From NCBI GenBank assembly GCA_944472135.2, contig OX235262.1:60980440-61044439 (forward strand): 64,000 nt of DNA, in the 5' to 3' direction. The DNA is from Trichobilharzia regenti (Eukaryota; Platyhelminthes; Trematoda; Strigeidida; Schistosomatidae). A program made the position numbers and the translations under genes. Of the stretch, positions 21,723-33,490 are shown one piece after another. Under the pieces are notes generated by a model. The model was not told the origin of the DNA. It did no database searches and saw only the letters and a list, made by a program, of their open reading frames with translations. The first letter of the stretch is position 1. Each line of letters begins with the position of its first letter.

Positions 21723-22141
21723 CTTAGATTTCAATAATTTGAACAGACTTGTCTGCGTAAAAATAACTGAAGCTCCAGAATGCTTGACAACATTCCACAC
21801 TAAATCCAATGAAGTATCTAAACTAGGCGCATTTGGACGAAAATACACATTAGGAAAGCTGCCTGTAGTACCAGTGGACAGCTGACCAGCACTGCCGCCA
21901 ACAGCTGAATGCCCGTTGAAGCCGCCGCCACCGCCTCCAGGACTTCCACCTCCTAAGCCTAGTAAACTTAGTCCAGGTGTTGATCCTGATCCAGGTGGAC
22001 CAGATAATAAACCAATTGGACCAGAACCACTTGTACCACCACTGGAATTAGGAGGACATGAATCGATTCGAGGTGGACGAACAGGCACAGGAATTGCACC
22101 GATTAGAAGACATGCATAAAATGCACAAATCAGTTCGGTAC
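21723..22141 (-). CDS. DIP2: DIP2 exon 10 of 12 visible, with Gly-rich insert
   Basis: 419 nt from AACTAAAG to a GTTAGTAG donor. It begins TELICAFYACLLIGAIPVPV RPP, the family's DLIAAFYGCLY.G.VP..VRPP. It ends SLDTSLDLVWNVVKHSGASV with IFTQTSLFKLLKSK. Between these lie about 80 residues (visible-protein residues 601-680) of Gly/Ser/Pro-rich low complexity, including a run of six glycines. The family normally has only a short HPQN-type turn here. The plus-strand Pro-rich reading frame across the same bases is only its shadow. Confidence 0.95.
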
Positions 22142-22629
22142 CTTTAGTTTAAAAGTTATAAGAAGAAATTGAAAATATTCTCTGGTAAGCTTTATAAGAA
22201 GAAACAGTTTACTGAACATAGACATATGAAAAAGATCAAGATGATGCGTAAATAGAGTTTAAAATGTCAAATATGAAATTAACTGTAAGCTTAAACTTTT
22301 GTCTCATGTTATAATTTTAATCCTAGTTAACGCTTCCAACTGTACAATAACCATCTGACACTTCTGTAATGGCTGATCCTTTAGAAAATTAGTTATACCT
22401 ACTGGGTAACACTAACCAGTGTGGGTTAAGTAAAGGTGTAGTAAAAATCGCTGACATGCCGATATAAGATCCACTTATCTAAAGAGGCCATAGAGCTATC
22501 ATTGAAGAATCTTTTACTGTCATCCAAACGGGTAACCAAATAGATCTCCAGAGGCCTTTGGAATTGGCTTAAAACAACCGTAGCTTTACGAACATAAGAA
22601 ATAGATCCAGTCAGTATGTTCTACCCTGG
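22142..22629. other. Intronic sequence, no gene seen
   Basis: AT-rich; no recognised element. Confidence 0.4.
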
Positions 22630-22868
22630 CAATCTGTTTTTTTCCCTTCACATTCCAAGTGGAACATAGGGCTTCAAGCTACAGGCTTGAAGTTTCTGTA
22701 GCAGTGTTTATTCTTTTACAGGATGGGGTTGCTAGCCTCACACCCAACCTTCTCTCTTTACCAACTTTATTACTGGCTTAGCGAGGTAAAGGAGTGCGTC
22801 GACCGGGGATCGAACCCCGGATCATGTGCATGGTCGGCGAGCGTCCTAATCGCTATGCCACTGACGCA
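22630..22868 (-). mobile_element. SINE-B, tRNA-derived
   Basis: T-run, ACATTCCAAGTGGAACATAG, GGATGGGGTTGCTAGCCTCA, B-box complement GGGGATCGAACCCCGG, head complement TGCCACTGACGCA. Very like 15895-16125. Confidence 0.8.
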
Positions 22869-23024
22869 ATCTATGAAACCTACAAATCTATAAATTCTGT
22901 ATTAGTTTTGTTTAGTTATATCACTTTTAGTGGTACATTGACGTCAACTGTCACTCACAGAAGTTTTCGAACTATGATCTATCGACATTACTAATTCAAT
23001 ATTATCCAAAACATTAACATGACT

Positions 23025-23440
23025 GTCCATTGGATGACAGTCTAGGGGAGATGGCTAAACCCTGATTCCAAACCTGCAACGATTGGCGTATGAAGCTCAC
23101 TGGAGCTCACCGGCAGACGTATGGACAAAGGGCTTGTTGGATGTCCTGGGTGTCTGGCCCCATTCAAAAAGGCGTATGAACCGAACTCCGGTCATCGGCT
23201 GCCAATGGATAGTGGACTCCTTACTCCACTCCTACTGCCTTGTAGGTCACACTTGGTTGTGTAAAGGCTAGAGCTGCACTCTCAAACAAAAGGCCGAGCG
23301 ATTCTGGGGAAATCACTCGTACCAAATTCCCATGAAACTTCATGAACTCTCTTACAAATTGCCGCGCCTGGGCAGCGATGACTCGAGACGTTCATGAAGC
23401 CGGCTCATCCTCCCGTAGGAGATAGCCGAAGTAAAGTAAG
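23025..23440 (+). repeat. Unclassified repeat U1, second copy
   Basis: Matches about 3025-3400 (TGTCCATTGGATGACAGTCT, AACCCTGATTCCAAACCT, CTCCTACTGCCTTGTAGGTC), plus an extra 50 bp near 23345-23395 absent from the first copy. Confidence 0.65.
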
Positions 23441-23739
23441 TAAGTAAAACATTAATGTTATAAGTCACAATGATAATTCTCGAAAAAGAGCATTCATTGG
23501 GGACTCATCAGTCTTTTGAAATTTTTAATAGGCATCTTTAGTCAACAACAAAACAATCCATCCTTCTAGCATTAGAAGTTAGTTCCTTGTCACTTCGATA
23601 ACCTTTGACACAAACATAAGAATCATGAGTAGTATTCAAGAGTAACTCCTTTTCATTAGTTCCAGTTATTTTCCCTTTAAGTATTCAGCTATCACCTTTA
23701 GCTTTTGTTATTTCAATTTAACCAGGATATTCAACTCAA

Positions 23740-24962
23740 ATGAGTAAGAGGGGATTCTACATATTTTGGGTGAGTGATGAATCATTCCTATTGCATGTGT
23801 TTGGTGTAAACTCGATGAACAAGGATTCAGTAATCAACCTCTCTCTCCATCTACATAGATTACTTCTTAGAATTCTAACCCTATCCCACCCTATTGTGTG
23901 GTTTTTTGTTAATGCATGCATGCTTTTTTCTAAATTACTTATCTTCTCCGGGTCAACCATTCTTACCTTGGATAAATTCTTATGTCCTGACAATCTGACT
24001 ACCCCTGACCTACTAGTTTGACCTATGTAGTTGACCTCATTCACAGTCATTCCAGGGTATTTTGTAAATTTTATTATTTCGTTTAATTGGATCCACCGGG
24101 TCCTTTAACCTACAGAGCTTGTCCCCGAGTGAGTTTGTAGGTTTAAATTCCACTCTAATTCCTGCTTTATTTAGAATCCTACGTAGAGTGTCAGATGTCC
24201 CCTCTTTATATGGTATAACTGTAGATGACTTATATTCTCTCTTATTTATGTTATTATTACTAGTTTCACAATCGAATAAAGTATAATAATATTTTAATAG
24301 TTTACACACAATGATAAGTTTTGTTATTGTGTGTAAACTATTAAAATATAATTATACTCAATTTGATCTAATCCACAATGCTCAAACTTTTTAGTTTCAC
24401 AATCATTTTTCTTTTTCTTTTGACCTTTTTCGATCTTCCTAATGAATTTTATAGGATAGCTATTGAACACCAATGCCTCTTCTATCTGTTTTATTTCATC
24501 ATTTAGGTCTTTTTTTGTGATACTTAGTGCCACTGCTCGGTTTGTTAAACACTTTACTAACCCTGCCTTAACAGACGAATTAAAGTCAAAATATCTCTTA
24601 AAATGAGTTGGTTTTTTGTACACACTAGTGTGCAGTTTACCTTCTTCTATTCGTTTTATTTTACAATCTAACAGCATAGCTAATTCTCCTATTTCTTTTT
24701 CCTCTTCAAATGTGAATTTTATTCCCTCCACTAATGAGTTTATGTGTGTCAAGAACCAGAAGAGGGGATTCTGTTCCCAGTCAGAGAGAGAGTATAGTAC
24801 ACATATAATGCAATCTAGTTGTTCATAGTAGTGTAGTACATTTTTGATATGCTGTGAGGCAAACATCGACTCGTAATACACTGTAGCTACTCGGTTCTTC
24901 ATAAAAGACGGAGGAATTTGATTCCAAAACAAATAAGTAAAAGACTTAAGTACATGAACCAT
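23740..24962 (-). pseudogene. PLE-C: end of reverse transcriptase plus GIY-YIG, broken
   Basis: Frame 24962-24324 reads FWFLTHINSLVEGIKFTFEE, ELAMLLDCKIKRIEEGKLHT and SVYKKPTHFKRYFDFNSSVK, the Penelope reverse-transcriptase thumb. Two further frames follow: VIPYKEGTSDTLRRILNKAG, then NYIGQTSRSGVVRLSGHKNL with WRERLITESLFIEF (GIY-YIG). Frame changes near 24310 and 24040 split the protein. The RT catalytic core lies upstream of what remains. Confidence 0.85.
24283..24354. repeat. Inverted repeat inside PLE-C
   Basis: Arms of about 30 bp (24283-24312 and 24325-24354) centred on GATAAGTTTTGTT, identical except one base (e.g. AATAGTTTACACACAAT against ATTGTGTGTAAACTATT). It sits exactly where the RT and endonuclease reading frames part. 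Confidence 0.8.
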
Positions 24963-25454
24963 TTAATGTCGAAACTGAAACCTCTTTACGTGTAAGAAAG
25001 GTAGCATGGCAATTTACAATCTTCTGCTAGGTTTATTCCGACATGATATCACATCACAATAGCAAATAAACCCTCCCCACCCTCATTACCTCCGAGATCA
25101 GCAATAGTATTTCCAACATACCGAGTAATATACACATGTGAATTAGCATTTGTGATCTGTGCTCTAAAGTACGGTATTGTGTACACTGTTGTAGCTCCTA
25201 CTTCAATATCTTCTGAGAACTATAATATACCCGTGATTCACAGGATGACTGATATGAGCTAAGCGTCCTACTAATCTGACGACGCACAATCCAATAAGTA
25301 CCATCCATAAGTTCTAAACCTACTCAATCTACTAACGAAGATTTCAACAGCCATCTGGTATCATCATAACTAAGGCAATAGGTGTGAATCCTCACCACTA
25401 ACAGGTAAGTGCAGTAGATGAATGGTATTTCACTCTACAAATAACAAGACTCCT
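24963..25454. other. Intronic sequence, no gene seen
   Basis: Nothing recognised beyond a weak tRNA-like patch near 25250-25290. Confidence 0.35.
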
Positions 25455-25800
25455 AAAAGATAATTTATTTTGATTGGACACTAGTCAGTGACTAGTTCAG
25501 TGTGTCTAGTTCTCTTTTTGGTGCAGACTGAATTCTATCAGTCAAGTTTGCAATGTGACCACCATGCCACTAGGTGGCTCGTCATTATAGTGCGCTTTGG
25601 ATTGTTAATATTAGACGGTTGGAGGCTATCAGTAGGAAGCCTTGGAGAAACCTAGGTTTCATCCTGGTTGGTACTCACCAGTCAGCAAGGCGTATCTGCA
25701 AACTTGAAGGAACTCATGTCCCTTCTGAGATTCGAACCGATGTCACCCGGTGCAGTGTTGCAGTTAGAGACAGTACCGCTGAGCTAATCTACATTTCCTT
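25455..25800 (-). mobile_element. HHR-3 SINE, core-disrupted subfamily
   Basis: Reverse copy, tail TTTTGATTGGACACTAG to head complement ACCGCTGAGCTAAT. The ribozyme strand reads CTTGCTGACTGGTGAGT, which is CTGATGA interrupted by CTGG. The same insertion occurs in the reverse copies at about 10590 and 63090. Lies just below exon 9. Confidence 0.75.
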
Positions 25801-25903
25801 AGTAATCAATAAAATAGTATTCTCACGATATGAAAGTCATATCATAGATGATATTGATATATATATATATATATGTTGATCTTGAAAATTCGTTGCAACT
25901 CAC

Positions 25904-26108
25904 CAGGAGGATAAAGTAATGCTACAATTGTTCCAACTTGCGCTTTACCCTTCTCTTTTAGTTGTGCAGCTAATCGTTCTGAACGACGTAATAGTTGCAC
26001 ACAGGTAAGCGTTGAAGCTTCTTGTCCTTTGACATTGTACACAGTAAATAATCTATCGTCTGGAGTTTGATTTGCTCTATGAATAAGTATTTCAGTTAAT
26101 AATTCGAA
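25904..26108 (-). CDS. DIP2: DIP2 exon 9 of 12 visible (start of second FAAL-like domain)
   Basis: 205 nt from an ATTTTAG acceptor to a GTGAGT donor. It encodes FELLTEILIHRANQTPDDRL, FTVYNVKGQEASTLTCVQLL, RRSERLAAQLKEKGKAQVGT and IVALLYPPG. The LTCVQL..R.E..A..L.E.G....G..VAL.YPPG pattern is the N-terminal signature of FAAL or acyl-AMP-forming domains. A (TA)n run sits in the intron close to the donor (about 25857-25874). Confidence 0.96.
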
Positions 26109-26197
26109 CTAAAATGGTCAAAGAAAGGAAGAAAAAATTGGATTAGTGTGTAACAGAATGATAGCCAATGAAATCATTAAGAATATACTACATTTAT

Positions 26198-26387
26198 TTT
26201 TTTTTGATTACAGTTTGATTTCACACAGTACTTTTTTGGTAGAAGTATGGAATTTTCAGCATGTGATGTCGGTAGCCCAAATTTTGCAGGCCAACCATAG
26301 ATATCAAATGTGCGCGTCGGCAGGGGATCGAACCCCGGACCACGTGCATGGTCGGCGAGAGTCCTAACCACTGTGGCGCTGACGCAC
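26198..26387 (-). mobile_element. SINE-A, tRNA-derived
   Basis: T-rich end at left (TTATTTTTTTTTGATTACAG), B-box complement GGGATCGAACCCCGG, right end GCGCTGACGCACA. Lies about 90 bp upstream of the exon 9 acceptor, i.e. close to a splice branch region. Confidence 0.85.
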
Positions 26388-26399
26388 AAAGCGATTGAA

Positions 26400-27540
26400 T
26401 AAAGTTTCGAGTTGGTTTGACTTGTCACAGCTTTCTAAACTGAATAGAACCTGCTAAACCGGTGTTGAACTCAGCACCAAACCAACCAAATGACCTTCTA
26501 ATGTTTACATCACTCCAGTCTAGCGCTAGTGCCAACGCGGACATTTCAAAAAATCAGTGCTGGGTTGGAATTTGGAATGGGAACAGCATCACTCACTAGG
26601 GATGCAAGTGCATCCAATCGAGGAATACCCTCCCCCATTCCCAGATCTCCCTGCTAGCCACTACCATCGAAATAATACCACATTTATCTCAAGGTATCGC
26701 CAAAGCATTCATACTATGAGCTATCACGTCAACAAAGACAGAGTATCTCGGGCAATTCAAAAATAGATATCACAAATTATTTGAATCTACATTACAAGAA
26801 TCATTTAAATTAAATGTTCATAAAGTATATACGCATCAAGACAATGTATTTAGCAATCTTCAACATATGAGATGAATTAACTTTAATGTTATAATCATAT
26901 GCCATTGTCACACCAAGTGGATACGGATCACAAGATTGATAAAAATTCAGCTTTTACAATCCTATACAAGTTGCCAACTCAACTCCATTTAGCGAGTTGG
27001 TACGTCTTCGGTTGCTAGGCCTAGCTGAGGCGAGGCAATTGCAATAATGATTTTTCAACCCAATGTGTCTGTGCTGATTGAAACACATTGGATTTTTCAG
27101 GGATAAGAGCGCGGTTGCTGCATTGTCGTGTGACTGTGTCACCCTTTAGTCTCTTTGTTAATAAATGCACTATTGAACAGACGTAAGTATTATATTCCTC
27201 TTACTAATGGGGACAGTGTTAAGAGCAGCCTGGTCACCATGGTTAGGTGGGTTGAGCTATAGAGTAAAAAGCTAGAGTGGTTGAAGCGCAGGTCTAGCAG
27301 GATAGATAGCCATACAATGATAACGACCGTTATTTCTAGTTGAAGACAACTAAAAAACCAGCTCGAAGTCATTCAAGCAGCCTAACAAAACGGCTTTCTA
27401 GACTACCACACTTCTCTATAACTGACATGTACCGCTTCTTCCAACCAGATAAATAAACGCATAATGAATAGTTGTTTTCCTTTTTTAACGAAAGCTAAAT
27501 TTATGTTGTGGAAATGACTGACTGACTGACGTAATTTGTC
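26400..27540. other. Intronic sequence, no gene seen
   Basis: Several short frames without recognisable domains; no clear repeat. Confidence 0.35.
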
Positions 27541-28320
27541 AAACAAACAGATCTGCTACCACTATGAGAAACTGGATGAAGAGATTACTGCTTTTTGCCA
27601 AACAATTTTACAAATAAATTGATAGGGTCACGATGAATTTAACTCTGAGACATGTTTTGACCGATATCTTTACGGGTTACCTAAAACAAATATGGCTAAA
27701 AGTTCTGCAATCCCTTAAACAATCTATTATTGCAGATATATTTGTCAAAATGATATGAGTCATACGTCTGTTCTATTTGACCACCTCGATAAGATCCAGT
27801 TTACTGTTCAATAAACCATAGAATAATGAAGAATTTTATTTTCTGGATCATAATGTGAGAAGAAACTATGGTACAGTTGAAAATTTCATTCATAGAAAAG
27901 AAATCTGGACCGGACAGTATTTTCACTATAACAGTTTCTGTCCTGTTAGCTATAAGTATGAATTAATGAGGAACCAGGACGCTGTGTTCATCCAACAAAC
28001 TGGAGGTAGAATCAGGCTTTGTTAAGAAATGCCTAGAAGAGAGAATGGATATTCTTATAAATTCATCTAGAAGTGTAGTACAGAAAAGATCGATAAAACG
28101 AAACACCCAAAAGTAGAACAGAAAGTCTTTATTAGTCTTCCGTACAAAGGAGAAACAGCGTCCCAAAAAAGATACAAGACTTTTGTCGAGATTTTGAAGT
28201 CGTTCAGAATATTAAATGTGCAAAGGACACCTCATTTACTATGATTTATCAAAGCTATTGGAATTAAACTTTGTCAAACAAACTTATGCATACAGAAAGT
28301 GAGTGTGATCAACTTCTCAA
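27541..28320 (+). pseudogene. Decayed PLE-A-like reverse transcriptase fragment
   Basis: Scattered frames: FYFLDHNVRRNYGTVENFIH, RKEIWTGQYFHYNSFCPVSY, and later VFISLPYKGETASQKRYKT. The order (RT thumb, then linker with LPFKGD-like string) is that of Penelope-like proteins and matches the better-preserved copy at 62440-63020. Many stops. Confidence 0.6.
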
Positions 28321-28791
28321 TCTCTTGATAACTGACTGAACTCTGGTTTAGGTCGCATTGATTATACAGCCATCCACATTAGTAGTTTCAGATCACTGAG
28401 ATAATTTCAATCTTATAGAGAATCGTTTTCTTGAATTGTTAAATAACCTTATAACCTAATCTTCTGTTTCCATACGTTTCCTCCACCCCATTCTGCCCCG
28501 TCGTTTTCTACTTTGAGAGGTATATAAATTGATGATCATGATTTGAACTAAAACTATTGCGATGTTATCGTCTCCATATTCAAGTATGTTATTTTCATCC
28601 TCTTTAAAACCACTGTAATTTCAAGCAATCCACAGTTGATGAGAACCCGCAAAATAAGATGACATGATTTTATGCCGCAAATTTAGCTTTTCTTGCATAA
28701 ATGATTCTATTCAACAACAACAACACCAACAACTGAACCCAATAATCAACCGTTATATATTAGAATAGTAAACAAACAATGTGTAACTTAC
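28321..28791. other. Intronic sequence, no gene seen
   Basis: A CAA run near 28713-28732; nothing else recognised. Confidence 0.4.
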
Positions 28792-29052
28792 ACCATTATC
28801 CGATGATGCAGATGTTATATTCGAAGATGTCGGTGGGCCTATAGGTCTTCCACGAGCTTCAGCAAGTCTAACACCTTGAACTACCTGACCAACCATCATA
28901 GCCGATGGGCCAACTAAACTTGGTCTAAGTTGACGTGGTTGAGGTAAATTTTGTATAGCTGAATGTGGACAAAGTAATAAGGCTGTAGGATGAAGATGAC
29001 CTTCAGAGAAAAGTTTCTTCACAGCATGACAATTGATTCCACCAAAAGGTGT
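28792..29052 (-). CDS. DIP2: DIP2 exon 8 of 12 visible (inter-domain linker)
   Basis: 261 nt, 87 codons, phase 0 at both ends, between TTATTTACAG and GTAAGT. It reads TPFGGINCHAVKKLFSEGHL, HPTALLLCPHSAIQNLPQPR and SAMMVGQVVQGVRLAEARGR, then a Ser/Asn-rich tail. It corresponds to family strings TPLGGIH..ETK..FLEG.LHPCNVLMCPH...NLPKPRQ and the VG.LV.G.RIAQA.GR segment linking the two FAAL-like domains. Confidence 0.95.
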
Positions 29053-29224
29053 CTGTAAATAAGTTAATAAACAGATAAACATGATATATATGTCAAGAGA
29101 AACAATGAAGAAATCAAGTAACCGGAAATCAATATATAGTTAAATTTACCACAAAGTGTATACAATAAAACAGTGGTTGGACATTTCAATTCTTTTTAAA
29201 ACAAATACATGAATAAAAGTCGGG

Positions 29225-30000
29225 CTGACAAACTGAGTTTCAAAATAGAATTTTGGCAAAGAAACACATCAGTTTAAGTTATCACACTCCATGTAGCGCA
29301 TAAAGGTAGAGTAAAAAAGAGAAGTTTAAGAAAAATCATAATGAGTAGAAGAGTATGAGAAAACAAATTACATACAGAAAATTGAAAGAATGTGATTGCA
29401 TTTGCACCAACGAGAATAGTTTCCAGCTATCTCAACAATAGTCTCGAACCATCGGTTGTTAGTGTTTCGACAACATCAACTAATCGGTCTACACATCCAT
29501 AAATGGTTGGTCCAAACCAACTGTCAGAAACTTCATAGGTTTTGAACTGACCACCTCTAAATCTTTTTCAACCCAACTTAGCCTCATGTCAACTAACATT
29601 GCTCGACCAGGAAGGCGGTAGGTCAGCATGCGTAACACGTATCCCAGCTATTTCAAACAATGCAGCTTAACGCCATCGATTGACTTACCATCCTCACCTA
29701 ACTTCAGTATTACTTATCATATTATACCACCTAACACGGAGACAGAAGGTAGATACTTGGGGTCGAAAACAGTTAGCCTCGTCATATCTTCCATTTTCAG
29801 TGGCAATGTCTCACAGCCATAAAGGAGGACAGAGTGAATAGCTGTGCAGTACACATGTTCTCTGATCGATAGCCGGATATCACACCAAGGCCTTTTTTAT
29901 CCGTGCTGAGATTGCATAAGCAATCAGTTCATTAGGAGTGATACAACATCCTACATAAGTGAAGTGGTCAACACGCTCCACAGTCTCAATAGACTCAGAA
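29225..30000 (-). mobile_element. RTE-A LINE fragment
   Basis: Reverse orientation; parallels 7880-8720: CACACTCCATGTAGCGCATA, then TTATACCACCTAACACGGAG, then TCACAGCCATAAAGGAGGAC. Coding is decayed. Confidence 0.65.
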
Positions 30001-30329
30001 GTTGATCTGAATACCCATGTGAATGAAGAATGAACAATAAAAGACGAAACAACCTGACTGTATCATTCTCAGCATGAATTTACTAAAGCAGCGAATACAC
30101 TCTGAGATATGCCTACCACTCTGAAAACTGCTGCAATATCATCTCCGTTTACTTCACAAAATAAAGACGCTGCAGTAAGTCATGGGATCCTAGGAATATG
30201 AAATATCCAGACCACCTGAGTCAGTGCTTTTAGTTACTCAAAAACCACGTGAATATCAATGAATGCATTTGCGATTGGCCGGACACAAACCATCATACCA
30301 AAATAGCTGATCAAAAGTAGTACTGAGGT

Positions 30330-30660
30330 GTTTAGGCGTAGAGTATTGGATAAGGAGAGTCAATCCCCTGAATTTGTGAAGATACCTAGGACACGAGTTA
30401 CGTAGGCCAAACCTTAGTCTAACACATCGAGACATGTTAACTTACATAGAATTAGGTTAGAGAAGAGTTAAAGGTGGTCAAATCAAAACATGTCATCAAT
30501 TCAAGAAATTGTTGACTGTGAGGGAGATAGAGGATATCTAGCACGAGTCATTATGAGGCTTTGAATCAATGATTAGAGACTTTTGGTGATGTGACTCAAA
30601 ATCGTTACCGGTCCCACAGACGTATGCAATCTTTGCCATCTTAATGATCCGTTTATGCAT
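30330..30660 (+). mobile_element. RTE-A LINE 3' fragment
   Basis: TTAGAGAAGAGTTAAAGGTGG TCAAATC and GGTGATGTGACTCAAAATCG, the family's terminal coding stretch. Placed tail to tail with the preceding reverse fragment. Confidence 0.5.
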
Positions 30661-30689
30661 TCCTTTGCATCTTGATGGGAATATAGAGT

Positions 30690-30870
30690 TTTAACTTTGA
30701 GGTTTCAGTTGCGATGATTGTGATTGCTAGCCTCACGACTGCTAACCTCCCCTCTTTACTAGGCCTAATACTGACGAAGTGAGTTCTAGTAGTACGTCGG
30801 CTGGGGATCCGGTCTGTACAAGTGCATGGTTGACGAGTATTCTACCACACAGAACCATCGAGACACCATA
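30690..30870 (-). mobile_element. Degenerate SINE-B
   Basis: Reverse copy: GATTGCTAGCCTCACGACTG, CTAACCTCCCCTCTTTACT, then GTGCATGGTTGACGAGTATT. Confidence 0.5.
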
Positions 30871-31299
30871 TCCATTAAATCTTCATTACTCTTCATGCGA
30901 TTATGCTCAGCCCAGCGCACATTTCTATTCATTAGTTTCTTTGAATTTTTCTCCTCTAATTATAATGCCTGCTTTTATGAAGTACGGCAACGTTAACCAG
31001 TGCACTTTTTTGAAAATTCCATAATGGAAATTCGTTACCTAAAACTTGATGGGTGGAGTAGAGTTAGAATCCATAACACATCCTATTGAAGGTAGAATGT
31101 CTAATACAATGGAATAATACCACCAATAAATCGATATAAGGTTATTTTATACACATTTTTGTCTGCGACTGACAGCAGTTACCTCTACGACCGCATAACA
31201 TACATGTCGATATTCTATTAGACACTAATGACAAATGCGTTTAGTTCGCCGTAGTATACATCACAGTCCTAAAGGAGGTCAATAGTAAACCAGAATAGT

Positions 31300-31480
31300 A
31301 CAGTGGTAACTTCTCTGACTGCAGTACTTAGTGATGCAGGCTCGGATCTCACGGAGGACATTAGTTCCTTCAAAAACTGAAGATACGCCAAGTTGACTGA
31401 CGAGTGCCAACAAGCACGAAATTTAGGTCAAAGGCTTTGTTGCCAATTGCCTCCAACCACTTCATGTCAAGTTAACAGCT
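31300..31480 (+). mobile_element. HHR-3 SINE with intact ribozyme core
   Basis: tRNA-like head (AGTACAGTGGTAACTTCTCTGA, GGCTCGGATCTCA), then the ribozyme at 31384-31437 and the family body to GCCAATTGCCTCCAACCACT. Confidence 0.6.
31384..31437 (+). ncRNA. Hammerhead ribozyme motif, HHR-3
   Basis: Core CTGACGA at 31397-31403 (the variable core position is C), stem II GTGC-CAACAA-GCAC, GAAA at 31418-31421, then TTTAGGTC with cleavage expected after 31429. Stem I is imperfect here (ACGCCAAGTTGA against AAAGGC). Confidence 0.6.
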
Positions 31481-32038
31481 GTAATAAGTGAACTTAAGCG
31501 TTTCTAGTCAATAAATTCGCCAATATCAATGAAAGTAGACTAAACTGCTAATATGCTGTTATAAATAAATATGCGACAGACAAAAACCGGCCTTCGATAC
31601 AAAAACAGAAATTCCTACTTAATTTAGTACATACACACACATACACACAGCAACACAGAAGGCACAAAGGAAAGGAAGAATACTGCCGATTACCAATACT
31701 GCCACTACTATATGTTATAAAAATCCAACTAACTGACAAGCTGGTAATTATATACGCGCATTCACAAAAGTATATGAGGCAAATAGCGCTAACAACCACT
31801 CACTCACACACAGACAAACACACAGGTATACAAGTGCCTATATTTTTGTTTATATAACACATATGAAACTTAATAAAAGCCTGGTTCATCATTTCAAAGT
31901 GAATCAAGCCAATCAATCATAAAAGAAATCAATACATAATTAGGACTAATAGATAGAACCACCACTGTGTGTAGCAACAACTAATAATAGAATAATGATG
32001 AACACTAATAGAGAAGTAATGTAAATGCTATATCAGGG

Positions 32039-32040
<2 letters not shown>

Positions 32041-32098
<58 letters not shown>
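32041..32098. repeat. (TA)n(GA)n microsatellite
   Basis: About 20 TA units run directly into 9 GA units. Confidence 0.95.
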
Positions 32099-32234
32099 CA
32101 AGACAGTATGTAGAAAGATGAGGAAGATAGGAAAAATATTTCTCTCGCTTTTTTTGACATTTCTGAAATTTTCAAGGTTAGTAAAGCACATTTGTTTGTT
32201 TAAGTTAACTTCGTATTATTGATCGTAGTAGACC

Positions 32235-32450
32235 GAAATATCCTGTGTGCATTGTCATATCCGTCCCAGCCTAGTAGTAGGAAAGCTTCGACGATGTCTT
32301 AAGGGTTAACAAGATATTATTTGGTGAATGGTGTGGCTAGCATCCGGGTCGAAGATGCACATTTCGTCCTACTTTAGGACTCGCTGGATGGGTGTACACC
32401 AGCGATTCACAATGAATGATGGTGTTGCAACACTGAAACTCTAACCTAAC
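32235..32450 (-). mobile_element. Degenerate HHR-1 SINE
   Basis: Reverse copy: GTCCTACTTTAGGACTCGCTGG, and GATGCACATTTCGTCC. On the ribozyme strand GTCCTAAAGTAGGACGAAATG survives but the CTGANGA core is partly deleted (CCAGCGAG). Confidence 0.6.
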
Positions 32451-32474
32451 ACCCATTGTTTGAAAAGCATAATT

Positions 32475-33490
32475 ATTATTATTATTCCCTTGGGTTTATA
32501 GTGGAACATACGGCTTCAACTGCACGTCTCCACTTGCCACTTCTGTCTTCCTTCTGTTGTACTTTTCACCTGTATCCATCTTAGTCCATACTATTTAAAC
32601 TCCTCTTCACACGATCTCCTTCATGTCACCCTTGCACTGACGTCCCACTCGCCGCTTCCCTTTCGGCCTGGTTCCACTCGAGAAATAGCCTGACGCGCGC
32701 GCGATGTCACCCAGCGGCCTCCTCAGCAAGCGAGTGTCCAATCCATCTCCATTTTCTCCTGCATATTTGTTGGTTGGCGATTGGTTCTTTTTGTTTGTTT
32801 GTTCCCATAGTTTCTTGTTGGTGATTCATTCCGGCCAGGCCATCTGATCTTCAGTATAGATCCAGCGAAGACAGTTGTTGATAAAGGTCTGGAATAGGCT
32901 GTTGGAAATATTCGTGATGGTGATTGGCGATAGATGTTGCTGCTGTTGTTGTTGGTTGGTTATTTTCATAACCTCCGTCTTGTCTATGTTCACTTGGAAT
33001 CCTGTCTTCGCCGGCTGCTTCTTTGACCAGTTTGTCGGTTTTCGCTTGTAAGTCTTCGATTGTGTGTGACATCAAACATAAATCATCCACACGCGAAATC
33101 CAGGTCTTCTAGGTTCTTCACGTCGGTCGGTCCGGGATATTCCTGTCTTCTCGCTTCCCACTGTCTGACGCATAATCCAGTCAGTCCACCACAATTAGGA
33201 ATATCATTGGTGATAGTAAGCACCCTTGTCTGACTCCTGTGTTTATTCCAAACGCCTTGCTGAGTTTTCCGTTGTGGATGACTTGACATGTGCTGTTGTC
33301 GTACAGCTGTTGAATAAGGTTGATGAATATTTGGGGTACGCCGTAGTACTCAAGTAGTTTCAGAATTTCTTCGTGGTCAACGCTTTCTGGTGAAGGCCTT
33401 CTCAAAGTGTATAAAGTTGAGATAGGGGTTTGATTGCCGTTCCATGTTTCAAAAGCATGCTGGATTCCAATGCTAGTCACTATCCAGGAA
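32475..33490 (-). pseudogene. LINE-C (RTE-like) reverse transcriptase fragment
   Basis: The minus strand gives VDHEEILKLLEYYGVPQIFI, NLIQQLYDNSTCQVIHNGKL and TGVRQGCLLSPMIFLIVVD, then DDLCLMSHTIEDLQAKTDKL and IDKTEVMKITNQQ-like pieces in other frames. GVRQGC..SP is RT motif B'. The YADD-like site is damaged (VWMIYV.. with a shifted frame). 3' end near 32475. Confidence 0.8.

Noticed and set aside
21916..22119. Proline-rich plus-strand protein
   Set aside because: It is the antisense shadow of the Gly-rich DIP2 exon 10, which has splice sites and family homology.
24316..24324. Rho-independent-style terminator from the hairpin
   Set aside because: The hairpin is AT-rich, in a eukaryotic intron, inside a PLE, with no reason to act as a terminator.
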